Shown one piece after another: positions 1-10,703 of a stretch of DNA of 64,000 nt (position 1 is the stretch's first letter; each line of letters opens with the position of its first letter). Below the pieces are notes generated by a model. The model did not search any database. It saw only the letters and a program-made list of their open reading frames with translations, and was not told the origin of the DNA. This DNA comes from Brassica napus (taxonomy: Eukaryota; Streptophyta; Magnoliopsida; Brassicales; Brassicaceae): contig NC_063442.1 of assembly GCF_020379485.1 (NCBI RefSeq), forward strand, positions 17,928,732 to 17,992,731. Direction: 5' to 3'. The position numbers and the translations under genes were made by a program.

Positions 1-14
1 ATTTTTCCTCACAG

Positions 15-593
15 GATTATCTTGCGAGCATGCCAGACACAGGCATCGAAGTCAAGTAAATATCTACTCTTACTGTTCTATCGCCATTGTTAAATTCATT
101 CTTGTTGTTTCAAAACTTCATTGTTTCCCCTCGTCTGTCTCTTTGTGTGTTTCTTTCACAAGTAGACGAGAAAGACAAATGTTTTTCTTTCTTTTGAAAC
201 ATGCTGCTTATGATTTGTTTTGATATTTATGCAGCTCTGATCTACAACTGGCGATAGCTTTGCAACAACAGGAGTTTGAGGACCAGAGCCCGCGGAGTAA
301 CCCAACTCCACAACCACCAACAAGTGTTGGTGCTTCACGACTGATCACTGGTCCTCAGGTATTTGATTTCTTCTACTCATAATTCTATCTATAATCATAG
401 ATAGCAACCCCAAGTCTGATTGTCTTACATGACACGATAATGAGCATTAACTTAATCAGAATCCAATCGCTAATTAGTAGATACTGTGTGACCATTGCAG
501 GTACCAAGGAGCAGCCCGAGGCCGCCATCATCAGCTGCAGCGTCAAGACAGGAAGGCAAATCCTCTAAAGATAGCAAATGTAGAATCATGTAA
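15..593 (+). CDS. MINDY-family deubiquitinase, C-terminal three exons (5' part outside window)
   Basis: Three exons are visible: 15-55, 235-358 and 501-593, with acceptors acag, gcag and gcag and donors gtaaat and gtattt. They splice in one frame to 85 residues ending at TAA 591-593. The second exon encodes SDLQLAIALQQQEFEDQ, an amphipathic L-x-x-A-x-x-L-Q-x-x-E pattern like the MIU-type ubiquitin-interacting motif of MINDY/FAM63 (DUF544) proteins. Known family role: cleavage of K48-linked polyubiquitin; the catalytic domain would lie upstream of this window. The tail is Pro/Ser-rich and low in complexity and ends K-C-R-I-M, which fits a loose CaaX box. Position beside PLD gamma fits Arabidopsis AT4G11860. 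Family identification rests on the MIU-like motif, the tail and synteny, since the catalytic domain cannot be seen. Confidence 0.8.
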
Positions 594-802
594 ATCCTCA
601 TCATGTCGCTTTTGTAAATCTCCAACCTATTTTTCTTTCCTAACTTGTTTTTTTTTTTCGTTTGAAAGAACTTTTGAATCCTTTTTAGCATAAAAACGTT
701 ACAAACTGTAATTGTGCTCTGCTGAAAAAAACTAAAATAATTTTGTTGCGCATAAGTCAGATCTCATTAAATGCAATAGATTAAGAATTGTTTATATATA
801 AA
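594..802. other. 3' flank of the MINDY-type gene
   Basis: AT-rich, T-tract-containing DNA between the stop codon and the first Helitron terminus. It probably includes the 3' UTR and polyadenylation region. No other feature is seen. Confidence 0.5.
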
Positions 803-2076
803 CTAGGGTCGGCCCGCCCTACGGGCGGAATTATAAATCAAAAATAATTAAAATAGCTAAAGTAAATTTCTACTATAAAACTTGATATATAAATGACAAT
901 TAGTCAAATGCTTTGTTGGGTTAAAACTATTCTATATATATATTATTTATTTGTGTTTATATTATACTGTAAATTATTGATTTATGTTTATTCTTGCTTA
1001 TATTTTACTACTCCAAAAACTGTTAAATTTTCATTCAGATTTTGTGTTTTCTGATTCAATACTTTTAACAAAATACAAATTATCACAAAAACGTACGAAA
1101 AAAGTTTACAGTAAAATATATTCCACATAAACTAATTTATAATGTAAATTTTGATTTTAATAGTTGCAATATATTTTTAATAACAATTATTATGTAATAA
1201 AAAGATAACACTATTTTATTTTTTCTTAATAAATAAAATAAGATAATAAAAAGCTTCAGACATATTACACTTTACTTTTGATGTATTTCTCTACAATTGT
1301 ATTTGTTTTTTTGATTGACAGATATATTTTTTATAATTTCTTATTTAGAGAATGTAAAAATTAAATACTCAAATTACTGTGATAAAAAAAATATGCACCA
1401 CTGATTCTTTTATATACTACAATATTTGTAGATTAAGTAAACCATATTATCTAAATGTAGGTCTATAATTTTCTAAATAAAGGTTATTGATTTTTTTTAG
1501 GAATATGTTTTTTACATTAATTTATTTATATATAATTAAGTGAGTGTAAATTTAGAAAATTGACTAAAGTTTGTTATTATTAGACATAAGTTTTATTTTA
1601 TTTATTAGAATTTTGCTTTTTTATTTATTCTAATAGCTGAGTTTTCAATATTTTTACATATACACAGATCATTTTATTTTAATTTGATATTTCAGGAAAA
1701 CATAAGCTAAAGGGTCATCAACTACATAGTTATTTTGCTCGTTTTTAAGACTTCAAAATTTTGGGAGTGTGAGAGTTGAGAAAATGTAATGCATATATGA
1801 AATAATAAAGTTCGTAACATACATGTGTGCATTTGTTCGTGTTTCTTTGGATAACAAAATAACTACATATGCAATTCAAAACAACATGTTCAAGTATTAG
1901 AATTTATACGAAGCTTATCCTTTATTCTATAATTTTGGTAAACCAAACTTGGAAACCAAATACTCGCACGAACCAATAAATTGACTTTAATTGATATATA
2001 ATATATATATATAGTATGAAACTTGAACAAAGAAAAACTTGAAAACGAAAAATTGTACTCCAACACTAACTCTTCC

Positions 2077-2186
2077 TCACATATCATGTGGCTCGACTCT
2101 TGCTTCTTGCTTCACTACTTTACTTACTGGCCATTTAACGATCTCACTCTCAGATTCTTCGATAATCTTCATCAAGTTTTTGCTAC
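2077..2186 (-). pseudogene. Unidentified coding-like fragment next to the CACTA insertion
   Basis: On the minus strand an open frame runs from the CACTA left edge to a TGA at 2079-2077. It reads like a real C-terminus, containing IIEESESEIVKWPVSKVV and ending VEPHDM. If the CACTA element and one TSD copy are ignored, the frame continues a few codons into the right flank near 4230 before an upstream TAA, or an AAG splice acceptor could start the exon there. I do not recognise the protein. It may be another host gene fragment captured by H1. Confidence 0.35.
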
Positions 2187-2189
2187 AAC

Positions 2190-4216
2190 CACTAGTAGAA
2201 AAATGTAATATAGACACGGTTTAGTCACGGTAGACCGTGACTTTTTCTGCTTTAGTCACTAACGGTCACGGTTAGTCACGAAACACATAAACGTGACTAT
2301 TCGTAACTGTTTCGTGGCTAAAAAATACACGTTATGTCACGAAAATGTCTGTGACTAAATATGGTCACATTTTGTCACTGGTTAATTTGTGGCTGCGTTG
2401 ACACGTTTTCAAAACTGTGTACAAACCGTAACTAGATAGCCACTATTTTGCCATTGTATTTATGTGGCTATATTAGTTTTTTCTAACCCCTAAACCTCAA
2501 AACTAAATTATAAATCATAATAATAAATTTAATCTCTAAATATAAATTTCAAAACCCAAATAGTAAACCTAATCGTTAACTCTAATCATTTTAAACTCAA
2601 TTCTAAAATCTTAAATCTAAACCCTAAACTATATACTTCAAACCCTTCATATACTTCAAACCCTATATCATATTCTAAACTCTATATCATAAACTTTATA
2701 TCTCAAATCCAAAATCCAAATCTAATGATATTGAAACTTTAACACAAAACTTCAACATAAATTTTCAATCTAATCTGTTAAAAAATTAACCAAAAAAATT
2801 ATATCTAAAACTCCAAACCATATACTAAATCATTAATCTAAAACTCCAAACCATATACTAAACCTTAATCTAACCTTCAAACTTTAGATCACAAACTCTA
2901 AACCTTAAACCAAAACTCTTTTCCCTAAATCATAAAGTTTAACTCTTAAACTCCAAACCATCTTTAAGTTTAAAACTTTCAACCATAAATTATAAATCTA
3001 TTTCAAAGGTTCTTTGCTATTGGTGAGGATTTCCCTTTTTATAATCTCAGCCGTTGATTAAAGTTGATTTAATGGATACGATTTTTTTTTACATCTTAAT
3101 ATATTTTTTCAATTTCTCTTTCTACTTCTCAGATCTGTCGATCTCCTAAGATTGCTGCTATTGGTCAATGAAAAAGGTTGAGGATTACCCTTTTTCTAAT
3201 CTCAGCCATCGATTAAAATTGATCTAATGGATAAGACTTTTTGCATTTTAATATTCTTTCCCTATCTCTCTTTCTTATTTCTCAGATCAGTCGACCTCTT
3301 ATCTCCTATTTCCTCTTTCTCGTCTTCATCTCTTCATCTTTTTTATTTTCCTTTTGTTGATCACCTCATCTCTTCATCTCCGTTTTCCTTCCCGGTGGTG
3401 CAAAGCTCGATCTCCTCTACGTTTGTCTCCTCTCAGGTTGTCTTTTCTCCGGTCGTCTCCACTCGGGCCCGTCTCTTCTCGTGGGGTCGTCTCCTCTTCG
3501 GTCATCTCTCTCCGATGGTACAAGGTGTTGTGGCAGTCCAGTCTCCTCGGTGGTGGAAATCCAGTCTACTCTCTACTCCTCTACAGTCCTAGGCGGTGTG
3601 GCAGTCCAGTCGAATTGTCCGGTGCTTTAGCGGCCGTCAAAGTAGTTATGTTTAGACTGTCTGTTGTAATTAGGTTTAGACTGTCTGTTGTAATTAGGTT
3701 TAGGTTAGCAAACGTTGTTTCGTCAGTAAACCAGTTTTAATTTGTAAACCAGTACATTTATAAACTGAATTTTAATAATGAAACAAAATTTTATTTGCAA
3801 CCCAATTTTAAATCAATCTAATTTGTTAACCAATTCGAATTAATAAACCAATTTCAGTTTGATAATAAATATTTGATTTAATATTATATGTTATCCTTTA
3901 TTTTAATTAGCTATTAAAATATAAATGTCAAATACTTTTTAAAATAATCAGAAAAAGTCACGAAATACCACAGATTAAAAAGGTGACTTAAAGACACGAT
4001 TGATTTCGTGTTATATCCGTGACTATATTATCACGAACATAAATCGTGTTATTAACGTGTCTATTTTAGTCACGATTTGTCAGCGTAATTTTTGGTCACG
4101 ATCGTATAGACACAGTTTTTTTTTGTGACTAATCGTGACTATGTCATCCTATAGTCACGAAATAAATACTATAGTCACGAACATTTTCGTGTCTATTTCC
4201 CAATTTTCTACTAGTG
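2190..4216. mobile_element. Non-autonomous CACTA (En/Spm-type) DNA transposon
   Basis: The left end is CACTAGTAGAAAA at 2190 and the right end TTTTCTACTAGTG finishes at 4216, a perfect 13-bp terminal inverted repeat beginning CACTA. A 3-bp target duplication AAC flanks it (2187-2189 and 4217-4219). Subterminal zones at about 2215-2460 and 3955-4190 are packed with GTCACG/CGTGAC repeats in both orientations, the usual arrangement of transposase-binding sites. The interior is A/T-rich with telomere-like CCCTAAA words, plus a tandem duplication of roughly 145 bp (about 3010-3150 against 3152-3295). No transposase is encoded. Short open frames at 3227-3740 are low-complexity Ser/Leu/Val-rich sequence without a recognised domain. 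It sits inside Helitron H1. Confidence 0.92.
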
Positions 4217-4316
4217 AACCTTCAACTTGGGCCAATTGTTATCGTTTTTTTAAACAAAGATCAGCAAGTCTACCCAAACTCCATGCTCTTGCAGCTGCTT
4301 AGTTATTGTGGAGCCA

Positions 4317-4467
4317 TCAATCGTCAGGTTCAGTGTGAGGTTTGTTTCTCTCATTGGTTCGGGCGTCACCACGTCGGGTTATGATCTGGCTGAGTACAAC
4401 AACAAAGCCGTAGAGATCCCTCTTTAACAGAAGATGGTTTGTCTGCACGTATCTAGGAGCTGCATAG
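4317..4467 (-). pseudogene. Receptor-like/RLCK protein kinase fragment captured in H1
   Basis: Minus-strand sequence after a plausible TGTGCAG acceptor (exon edge at 4467) encodes YAAPRYVQTNHLLL followed by KRDLYGFVVVLSQIITRR. This matches the activation-segment and subdomain VIII-IX region of plant RLKs and RLCKs, usually Y-A-A-P-E-Y-V-x-T-G-H-L...K-S-D-V-Y-G-F-G-V-V-L-L-E-x-x-T-G-R-R. Key residues are altered: the APE Glu is Arg, and GFG has become GFV. Only about 50 residues are present, ending at a TGA. It lies on the same strand as the host Helitron, which fits transduplicated exon capture. Not functional. Confidence 0.65.
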
Positions 4468-4656
4468 CTGCACATAGATAAATATGAAATAGAAATATTA
4501 AACGATTCATCATTTTCTTTTTGGAACGTTTCATCATCTAAAATATGTTCCTTAACAAACCTAACTGAATACATACCACTAAAACTACTGACACAATTAC
4601 CCAAGTAGCTAAAGAAACAAATATTAAAAAGATAAAACGTCACACCTAATATTCAG

Positions 4657-4795
4657 AGCCGGTTCTAGCATAGTTAAATAAGATTTTGAACCCCTAGGTT
4701 TTGAGAGTTAATATATAGACATATGGCGTCTAAATTATCAAAGATACATTTAAAAATCATTAGTGTAATCTCTAAAATTTCAGGATGGCCGGCTC
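4657..4795. repeat. Short repeat with GAGCCGG/CCGGCTC ends
   Basis: Begins GAGCCGGTTCTAG and ends GGCCGGCTC, giving a short imperfect terminal inverted repeat around about 140 bp of AT-rich sequence. It resembles, in layout and end composition, the repeat in HMG-CoA synthase intron 5 (38628-38805). Likely a small non-autonomous element; family not resolved. Confidence 0.35.
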
Positions 4796-4972
4796 TTCTA
4801 ATGTTAAACTCAAAAAGAGAAAATCTAACACCCACCGTAAAATTAAATTGATGTACCATCACCATAACCAAAAAAGAACAAAAAAAAAACTAATACTTAA
4901 TCATTATAATTATTTTGGGGAACAAAACTCAGAAGAGGTTGTCGATTATAGAAAGAAAAGGTGTATACATAC

Positions 4973-5158
4973 ATGTTGTGGTGCATTGTAACCAGGAGGA
5001 ACACGTAAAACATCACTGTCGAGCGGCATATCAACCGTTGCCTCTAACCTCTTGACATAACTACTTGTTATGCCACCATGACAGAACATCACTAAACTGT
5101 TCAGAACCAAACCCAGAATAAGGAAAAATATATTTGGTCCTTCCAGATGTGGACCCAT
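4973..5158 (-). pseudogene. Purple acid phosphatase first exon (isolated fragment)
   Basis: The minus-strand ATG at 5158 opens a 62-codon exon ending at a GTATGT donor (4972-4967). It has a hydrophobic signal-peptide-like core ([17 protein letters not shown]), then [18 protein letters not shown] and [13 protein letters not shown]. This is the conserved N-terminus of plant high-molecular-weight purple acid phosphatases, just before the metallophosphatase region. The following exons, which begin V-H-I-T-Q-G in this family and carry the metal ligands, are not found on the left. It is therefore a solitary first exon inside Helitron H1, most simply a captured gene fragment. The intact reading frame and splice site suggest fairly recent capture. 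It may still be transcribed but cannot make an active phosphatase. Confidence 0.75.
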
Positions 5159-5319
5159 TTTCTCAGATTCACTTATCTTTTTCTTCTTGTTTCTAGGTTA
5201 TCTTGAAGCCACTTTCTCCTCTTTGTCTCTATAAGCAAAGCAATAGCACACATAACACAATCAATCACTCTTCTTCCTATACCTTATTACAAAACTAAAG
5301 CATGAAGCTTCCTCATAAC

Positions 5320-6979
5320 ATAGCCTTGATTAACATTACTTACTCCAGTTGTAACGTGAGTACTGTCCGCCTGAGATACTTCTCTTGCAAGCCTAAGGTC
5401 CCATATTTTCTGAAAATAATTAGTTAACAGCATGTTAGAAGATTTGAATATCACCTCCCCAACCAAATATATTACACACTATCATCCATTGAATCACATA
5501 TTAACCAAACACTGGCTGTTAGAGACTCCACCACTCAAATTTCTCCCCAAGATATCGCAATACGGTTCACAGAAGTCAGACTCCTAGTCTAATTCGTGGG
5601 CCATAGTCGAACATATATATACAGTAAGTGTGTTAAGTTGTTCCTTCATTAACTTTCAAGAACTGTCATGATCAGCATTGGCCAAGTTTCCTATAAAGTG
5701 GTTTTTAGGTTTTAAGATTTTACCTTAACTTAATGTAAATAAGACAATACTTCAGCGGCACCAAGCGTGATCCAAATGCTTTGTTTCCATGGTAACGTGC
5801 AAGCTCACCGAAGGGGTCTCACTGAAGAAGCTGTACCTCTTCCTAATCTTCTTTTCCGGCCTCTAACTGAAATGGAATATCCAGTGGTCACTTATATATG
5901 ATTGAAAACAAAATGAGTGAATTATCTATTCCAGCATATCTACATAAATCAAAGCAAGTATTTTGAACCGATATGGTCAACGTGCGTAATGTTCTTACGT
6001 TGGAAGATCTTGCTTGGTTAGTTTGGATAAGTAACAATGCAGCATCAGAGTCTCCTTGACGATCTAAGGCTTTCCATATAGTTCAAGACGCCAGAGAAGC
6101 TGGGAACTTTTCTTGGAGGTCAGACAAATGGCTCGCCAAAGCTTTGTGGAGTACCCCATCATCAGAAACCGCAATCCAAGCACCAAAATCATCAGTAGCA
6201 CTCGCTGTTCTTTTTGAAGCTGATTTACTTTCACACCAATTGTGGAAATTTGTTTCCTTTCAGAGTCAGATGATCCAGCCAAGAAAAGGGTAAGCTCATT
6301 ACGATCATCTTGATCATCTTCCATAAGAACCCATCTCGGAGTTCCTTTGCTAGCTTCTTTGTGAGACTTCTCTATCTTCACAACCTGAGTCTCCATAGCG
6401 AAAGTAAAGTCACGATGCGTGTCTCGAGTTTCGTCTTTCAAACCATTGTTGTAGCTAGATAGAACAGCACTTTGGAACTCATCTAACTACAGAGAAACGA
6501 TACTGGCAATCAATAAAAATTACACAATAAAAGAGTATGAGAGCAGAGAAGGAGAGAAAGAATGAAACCTGCCATTTGGTGGTTCCAAGAGTGTCGTGAA
6601 GGTCCCTTTGGAGCTGATCTTACCGACCGAACCTCTTCGCCATCTCCTGTAAAAAAAATAGAAACCATACGGTAATAAAAGATTCAAGGAATTGCTTAAT
6701 CAGAAATCAAAGTGTAAAAAAAATTAGAAACCATAAAGTAATAATAGGAAATCTCAAATTGAGTTGCCAAGAAATATCACCTTCAATGTATTCATACACA
6801 TTCTGAGTGATAGAGAAGGAACCGTTTCTGTTGATAGAAGAGAAGGCAAAACGTCAAGATTGATGATCTACAAAGGAAATCATCACCGTGGATTGAAAAT
6901 CTCGAAGCTCCATAGCTGGTTACAGAGATCGAAGGAAAAGCCTTTTCGATTCAGTGTGGAAGAAGAACATGAACCCTAA
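5320..6979 (-). pseudogene. Decayed syntaxin-6 N-terminal-domain (SYP6-like) gene copy in H1
   Basis: Two linked minus-strand exons resemble plant syntaxin/t-SNARE family proteins (AT4G30240/AT2G18860 type, as I remember them). The exon 6646-6569 encodes EMAKRFGR-stop-DQLQRDLHDTLGTTKWQ with an in-frame TAA. The exon from 6486 encodes LDEFQSAVLSSYNNG, then THRDFTFAMETQVVKIEK and PRWVLMEDDQDDRNE, ending in LTLFLAGSSDSERK. Acceptors and the GTTTC donor are in the right places. Beyond about 6200 the frame appears shifted and ends at 6064. Further exon-like pieces at about 5700-5870 and 5330-5400 could not be joined with confidence. The stop and frame loss mark it as a pseudogene. It shares the strand of the enclosing Helitron and the neighbouring kinase and phosphatase fragments. 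Confidence 0.55.
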
Positions 6980-7175
6980 AGTTTGTGTTTTGGTCTTGCT
7001 GGCCGAACTCAGAGCCCAACGTAATAACCAACGGAAGCCCATCAACATTTGTGTTTAATGAAACGATGAGTTTCGTTTATGAGTGACGTGTCGGCGCGAG
7101 AAAAGTCCATTTATCTATGTGGAATCTGATGTGGCATCACCAGGAGGGATACAAACCCTTCTTTATATATAAAGA

Positions 7176-10100
7176 CTAGGGATTAACCCGGGCTACGCCC
7201 GGGATTTTTATTATTTTTCTAATTTAAGTTGTTAAATTATTTATATTTAAGGTATGATATATATTTATATAAATGTTAAGATGCATGTCATAATTAAAAT
7301 TTATTTTTAAATTTTAACACGTTAAATTAACATATTTTTTACTATTTAAATATCTTTTTTGTAATTTTGTTGGCTATCTAGTTATCATATTTAGCAAAAC
7401 TATCCGTTGAGTGTTGAAATAAATGTTTTAGATATTTAATTAAACTGTAGAGTATTTTCGGATCGACCACATGCTCAACAATCGATCCATCCGTAAAAAG
7501 ATGGTCGATCTCCTTGGCCAGGTAAGTACAATTTTAGCAAAAATATCTTTGATTTTCAAATATTAAGTATATAACTATTAGGGCTGTTCAATATGGTAAA
7601 ACCGAACCGTACCGAACCGAACCGAACCGAAATAGACAATATGGTTTGGTTTTGGTACATACCATATAAACCGAATGGATATAATTTTATAAAAACCGTA
7701 GAATTTGGATATGGTTTGGTATATAACCGATTAAACCGAATAAACCGAACAAAACCGATTAAAAGTAGAAACATGTAAATATGTATCTATTTTATAACAA
7801 TACATGAAAATCTATTTGTTACATAAGTTAAATTTGTGTTAATAACTATTACCATAATTTTATAGTAATAAAAAACCTTAATTTGTAGAACACTTGAACT
7901 ATAACTAAATAACAATACATTGCAATTCAGACATCTTATTTTCTAATTCTTTTTTTTTATATCTTTTTGCTTTATTTTAGTCTTCACTAAATTAATATGA
8001 AGATTATAAATTTGATGGACAATAGTTAATGGAAAATTTTCAATTGAAAAAGCATGACATGAACACTAAATATGGAAGAGTGGAAAAACTTTTCTTTTAT
8101 GTTTTTGTTTTGTTTCATATTTTTATTTTTCAAAATTTCAAGCTTTGATTTTAGTTCTAGATTTGATTATTTTATTTGATGGTAGAAGCATTTTTATTTT
8201 TTTGTTCATTTATTTGAACATATAATATATTTTTAATAAATGACGGTGTTCACAATATGACTCTAAAATTCATATAATATGATCTCAAACAAAATAATTA
8301 TGTTTTTTGGTATAAAACCGAATAAACCGAGAACCTACGGTATATAAACCGAACCGAACCGAAGTAAATATGGATTTAGAATGGTAGTTATATTTTACTA
8401 ACCGAAATACCGAAAACCGAAAATAACCGAACCGAAACCGAACCGATATCCGGATTGAACACCCCTAATAACTATTCTTTTGAATATTGTTTTTTTGAAT
8501 TGTATTTTTTGATTAAATTATTGTATTATAATGTTTATGTAAATATTTTTTGATGTTTGAATTTGTGTTGTTCGTATACTTAACCTAGATGATATTGATG
8601 TTTAACAATTTATTGTTTTCTGGATATAGAAAATAATGATATATCAAAACATATCTAATACTTGTTAAATGATAGTATAATGTAAATTACTTCCATTATT
8701 TGAAAATAACCATTTGTTGTTTTTATTTTTGTTTTTAATCAGAAATTATTTTTTATTTAAAAACAGCATTCATATATAATATAATAGTTTAAGTTTGGAA
8801 GATTAATCTATATATATAAATTTATGTATAGTTTAAAAAAAAATAATTTAAGATATTATATATTGAGTAACTGAATAAAAGCTGAATTTCTTATCTTGAA
8901 AATCAAATATTTATAGTTTTGTCTTCATGTTATACTCACCAATCCATAATTGATATTTATAACTCAGTATGTTTTTTAAAAAACTTAGTTTTAAGTAATA
9001 AATAAATTTAATAAATTAAATTCATCCCCTATAATGTGCTGTAAACTATATTTAAAAACTCTCTAAAATTATATTTTAAGCATAATATTACTATTATTTA
9101 ATTTAAGTTATTTTAAGCATAATATATGCTAAACCATCTTAAATTATATTTACAATAGGACCATCCTAAACCGGTTAATAAACCAAAAACAATACTAAAC
9201 CAACATGAACCAATACCTGATTCGGCGAGGAAGGAAGTGTTTCGGGATAAACGCTTGAATGGTTATTAACTGTAATGGTTTGATCATGAAAGAGTTAGTA
9301 TGAATATTAACAATAAAATAATGGATTAGATTAATTTAAATTTGTAAGAATATCTTTGAGTCTAAAAAAAGCAATTCAATTCTCATGAATAAGTTTGGCT
9401 TTTGGAAGTTGCGGGTTTTCCAACAATGAATCCACCTAACAAAAAGTTTGTTGTTATAAAAAATCTCCTTCAAGGTCATTAAAGGTTTTTGGGACGGCAA
9501 GATTTGATGGTGGGACCATTTTTTTTGCTCGAGTGCTATGAAGTTTTTTTTATAGTGTGAGGTTGATGTTGATAGAATAATGAGTTTCATAGAGACTTTC
9601 TTGATGTAAAACTATATTTTTTTTGTTTAATGTGGTATTTTCATTTTTACATAATTTAATACCATTTTAAGATAGATGTCCATTTTATTTAATGTACTCT
9701 TTCTATTTTTTTGAAAACTGTGCATTTACTTATTATTGTATATATAATTCATATATTTATATATTTATAATATTTACTTATTATTTATTTTTCTATATAT
9801 TTTTTATTTCTCTTTCTTATATTTTATATTTTTTTAATATCTATATTTTATATTTTAAGATATATGTTTAAATTTTAATGTATTTTTCCATTTTTAATGT
9901 AAAACGGCAATGTAATAGAAGAACTGGACAAATTGTCAAATAGTTATATTTATGTTTTTTTTTTTTTTTATAAAATGGTAATGTTACATTATGGAGATAA
10001 ACCGTTTTTTTTTTGTGAAAAATGGTAATCTTACATATGTTTAATGTTGTTTTTCCATTTTTTATGTTGTATGTTTACATATTATTTTTAAAAATGTAAA

Positions 10101-10703
10101 ATAGTAATCTTACATATGTTTAATGTAGTATTTTCATTTTTATGTTGTATGTTTACATATACAGCACAAATAGTCAAATAGTTATATTTATGTTTTTTTT
10201 TTTTTTTTTTTTTATAAAGTGGTAATGTTACATTATGAAGATAAACCGTTTTTTAGTGAACAATGGTAATCTTACATATGTTTAATGTAAATTTTCCATT
10301 TTTTTATGTTGTATGTTTACATATTATTGTTATTTTTAAATGTAAAATAGTAATCTTACATATGTTTAATGTTGTATTTCCATTTTTATGTTGTATGTTT
10401 TACATATATTTATTATTTTCGAAATTATATATAATGTTTTTTGTTTTTTTTTATAAAACGGTAATGTTACATTTTGGAGATAAGCCGTTTTTTTTTAAGT
10501 GAAAAATAGTAATCTTACATATGTTTTATGTAGTTTTTCCATTTTTTATGCTGTATGTTTACATATTTTTTACAATTTTCGAAAATAAGTAATATTAAAA
10601 TGTAAAACTATATTTTATGCCACGTGTCATCTTTCGGGAGAAATTTTTTCCGCTGATGTGGACGCCCTATGGAGCCTCAAAAGTTCCCTTTTATTAGTAG
10701 AGA
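7176..10703 (-). mobile_element. Non-autonomous Helitron (H2) with internal tandem repeats
   Basis: On the minus strand it starts TCTCTACTAATAAAAGGG at 10703 and ends CTAG at 7179-7176. The 3' end is preceded by the perfect hairpin CCCGGGC-GTA-GCCCGGG. Its 5' edge (AAGGGAACTTTTGAGGCTCC, then CCACATCAGCGG) recurs at 16888 in a sister copy, which fixes the boundary. The T following its 3' end is the first base of H1, so H2 sits exactly on the 5' terminus of H1. The interior from about 9900 to 10620 has direct repeats (period about 240 bp) of a TAATGTTACATTATG/GATAAACCGTTTTTT block. It has no Rep/helicase gene. Compared with the sister copy it carries a hAT element (7579-8467) and about 600 bp extra (about 8950-9557). 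Confidence 0.8.
7579..8467. mobile_element. Non-autonomous hAT element with 8-bp TSD, nested in H2
   Basis: The terminal inverted repeats are TAGGGCTGTTCAAT (7579) and, read inward from 8467, TAGGGGTGTTCAAT: 14 bp with one mismatch. A perfect 8-bp target duplication ATAACTAT flanks the element (7571-7578 and 8468-8475). The sister Helitron at about 13.9 kb has the uninterrupted site (TATATAACTATTCTTTT). Both subterminal regions are rich in ACCGAA/AACCGAACCG repeats; the middle is AT-rich. No transposase is encoded. Short open frames on both strands in the first 200 bp are translations of the repeats. Confidence 0.92.

Larger units (their letters stand above)
803..7175 (-). mobile_element. Large non-autonomous Helitron (H1) carrying host gene fragments
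   Basis: Read on the minus strand, the element starts with TC at 7175 (TCTTTATATATAAAGAAGGG) and ends with CTAG at 806-803. Just before the end is a perfect GC-rich hairpin, CCGCCC-GTA-GGGCGG. These are the canonical Helitron ends: 5' TC, a 3' hairpin and CTRR. The base after the 3' end is T, as expected for insertion between A and T. The 5' end abuts the 3' end of the next Helitron directly. Total 6.37 kb, of which 2.03 kb is a nested CACTA element. It has no Rep/helicase coding sequence, so it is non-autonomous. It holds minus-strand fragments of a receptor-like kinase, a purple acid phosphatase and a syntaxin-6-like gene. The interval 807-2070 is plain AT-rich sequence. Confidence 0.8.

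Noticed and set aside
3227..3740. Protein-coding gene in two overlapping plus-strand frames
   Set aside because: Ser/Leu/Val-rich translation of pyrimidine-rich DNA inside a CACTA element, with no domain and no splice-supported extension.
4657..4795. Stowaway MITE
   Set aside because: Ends are GAGCCGG/CCGGCTC and no TA-flanked CTCCCTCC ends are present; called an unclassified repeat instead.
7556..7778. Small proteins on both strands rich in N-R-T-E-P or R-F-G
   Set aside because: They are translations of ACCGAA-type repeats in the hAT subterminal region.
9336..9590. 84-residue minus-strand frame in Helitron H2
   Set aside because: Reads somewhat like protein, but I could not match it to any family and it has no splice-supported neighbours; left unannotated as a gene.
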